Below, piece by piece: positions 6,637-7,634 of a DNA stretch of 7,634 nt; positions within the stretch are counted from its first letter, which is position 1; each line of letters starts with the position of its first letter. The stretch is from Pseudomonadota bacterium (GTDB taxonomy: Bacteria; Pseudomonadota; Alphaproteobacteria; Caulobacterales; Aquidulcibacteraceae). Location: contig JAEWNX010000069.1 in assembly GCA_023461135.1 (NCBI GenBank), positions 1 through 7,634 of the forward strand, written 5' to 3'. Position numbers and translations under genes: made by a program. The notes below the pieces were generated by a model. The model did not search any database. It saw only the letters and a list, made by a program, of their open reading frames with translations, and was not told the origin of the DNA.

Positions 6637-7634
6637 ATGAGACTTGCGCAGATCGCCCCCCTGGCGGAGCGCTGTCCGCCATTACTCTATGGGGGGACGG
6701 AACGGGTTGTGTCTTATCTGACCGAGGCGCTCGTCGATCTCGGCCATGACGTCACGCTGTTCGCGAGCGGCGATTCCGTAACCTCGGCCGAACTGGTCCC
6801 GTGCAGCGCGCGCGCGTTGCGGCTCGACGAAGATGCGCGCGATCCGCTGCCTCACATGGCGATCATGCTGGATGAAGTGACGCGGCGCGCCGCCGAATTC
6901 GACGTCCTGCATTTCCACATCGACCTCATCCACGCCCCGCTCGTGCGCGCATACAACGAACGCACGGTCACGACGCTGCACGGCCGGCTCGATTTGCCGG
7001 ACCTCGGGCGCTTCTACGATCACTTCCAGGACCTGGCGGTGGTGTCGATCTCGGATTCACAGCGCGCGCCAGTCCCGCGCGCGAACTGGATCGGCACCGT
7101 CCATCACGGCCTGCCGCGGGATCTGTTGCGGTTTAGCGCGCGCGACGAGGGCTACTTGGCTTTCATTGGCCGCATCTCTCCCGAGAAGCGGCCCGACCGG
7201 GCCATCGAAATCGCCGCGCGCAGCGGCTTGCCGTTGAAAATCGCGGCCAAGGTCGACAAGGCGGATGCGGCCTATTGGCGCGACGTCATCGAGCCGATGG
7301 TGCGCGCACACGCCAATGTCGAGTACATCGGCGAGATCGGCGAGGCGCAGAAGGCGAGCTTCCTTGGCGGCGCGCGCGCTCTTCTGTTCCCGATCGACTG
7401 GGAGGAGCCGTTCGGCCTTGTGATGATCGAAGCCATGGCATGCGGCACGCCGGTGATCGCGTTCCGACGCGGATCGGTTGCCGAAGTGGTTGACGACGGC
7501 CTCAGCGGCTGCATCGTGGACGACGTCGACGGAGCGGTGCGCGCGCTGTGCCAATTGCATACGCTTGACCGCCGGCGCGTGCGCGCCGTTTTCGACGAAC
7601 GATTCACGGTCGAACGGATGGCGCACGACTATCT
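6637..7634 (+). CDS. GT4-family glycosyltransferase, C-terminus cut off by window edge
   Basis: Cytoplasmic retaining glycosyltransferase of the GT-B fold, CAZy family GT4. The frame is open from ATG 6637 to the window edge: 332 full codons, with no stop reached. N-terminal domain: IAPL near residue 6, then the YGGTERVVSYL loop at 18-28, typical of the acceptor/donor-binding glycine loop, and GHDVTLFASGDS. C-terminal domain: GRISPEKRPDRAI at 178-190, whose Arg179 and Lys184 are expected to bind the donor phosphates. The EX7E motif follows, with Glu257 and Glu265 in EPFGLVMIEAMACGTPVIAF. The N-terminus and spacing resemble the AviGT4-like subgroup common in alphaproteobacteria; that placement is from memory. 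Donor and acceptor are unknown: polysaccharide, glycolipid or small-molecule glycosylation are all possible. The start is supported by AAAGG at 6624-6628, 8 nt upstream. The 111-bp spacer with dyads suggests its own promoter. Only a few residues are probably missing at the C-terminus. Confidence 0.92.
   Translation, partial: MRLAQIAPLAERCPPLLYGGTERVVSYLTEALVDLGHDVTLFASGDSVTSAELVPCSARALRLDEDARDPLPHMAIMLDEVTRRAAEFDVLHFHIDLIHAPLVRAYNERTVTTLHGRLDLPDLGRFYDHFQDLAVVSISDSQRAPVPRANWIGTVHHGLPRDLLRFSARDEGYLAFIGRISPEKRPDRAIEIAARSGLPLKIAAKVDKADAAYWRDVIEPMVRAHANVEYIGEIGEAQKASFLGGARALLFPIDWEEPFGLVMIEAMACGTPVIAFRRGSVAEVVDDGLSGCIVDDVDGAVRALCQLHTLDRRRVRAVFDERFTVERMAHDY

Noticed and set aside
7057..7626. 189-codon minus-strand frame opposite the glycosyltransferase.
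   Set aside because: Antisense composition artefact; the plus strand encodes the EX7E motif and phosphate-binding residues of GT4.

Overview
The window looks like ordinary chromosome from a high-G+C alphaproteobacterium. Codons strongly prefer G or C at the third position. The NAD kinase is the short form typical of that class, and the RND pump and the GT4 glycosyltransferase also resemble alphaproteobacterial proteins. A Caulobacterales/Hyphomonadales/Rhizobiales-type host is a reasonable guess, but no rRNA or other taxonomic marker is present to settle it. No mobile element, CRISPR array, tRNA, toxin-antitoxin pair or defence island is visible.

Layout. Bases 1-650 (minus strand) hold an NAD kinase that lacks its C-terminus because it runs off the left edge. 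A 76-bp divergent spacer separates it from a plus-strand run. That run begins with a class II aldolase/adducin-family protein (727-1491). Next is an unrecognised secreted protein that most likely starts at a GTG inside the aldolase gene (1437-2156). An RND efflux pair follows: a periplasmic adaptor (2233-3390) and a 1043-residue inner-membrane transporter (3394-6525), separated by only 3 nt. After a 111-bp spacer with inverted repeats, a GT4-family glycosyltransferase (6637 onward) runs off the right edge. No stretch of 300 bases or more is without a gene.

How the genes work together. The adaptor and transporter clearly form one efflux machine. It still needs an outer-membrane channel of the TolC type, which is not in the window, and no pump regulator sits beside it. 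The aldolase and the secreted protein overlap and are probably translationally coupled, and the pump genes may be co-transcribed with them. A functional link between the aldolase, the secreted protein and the pump is only inferred from order and spacing. NAD kinase and the glycosyltransferase look like independent neighbours.

I did not find a convincing previously undescribed system. The points most worth a second look are the secreted orphan protein with its overlapping GTG start, the aldolase-family protein lacking the usual catalytic Glu, and the hexamer CCTGCT directly after three of the four visible stop codons. Strong hairpins at 1515-1534 and 6512-6532 also merit a check.
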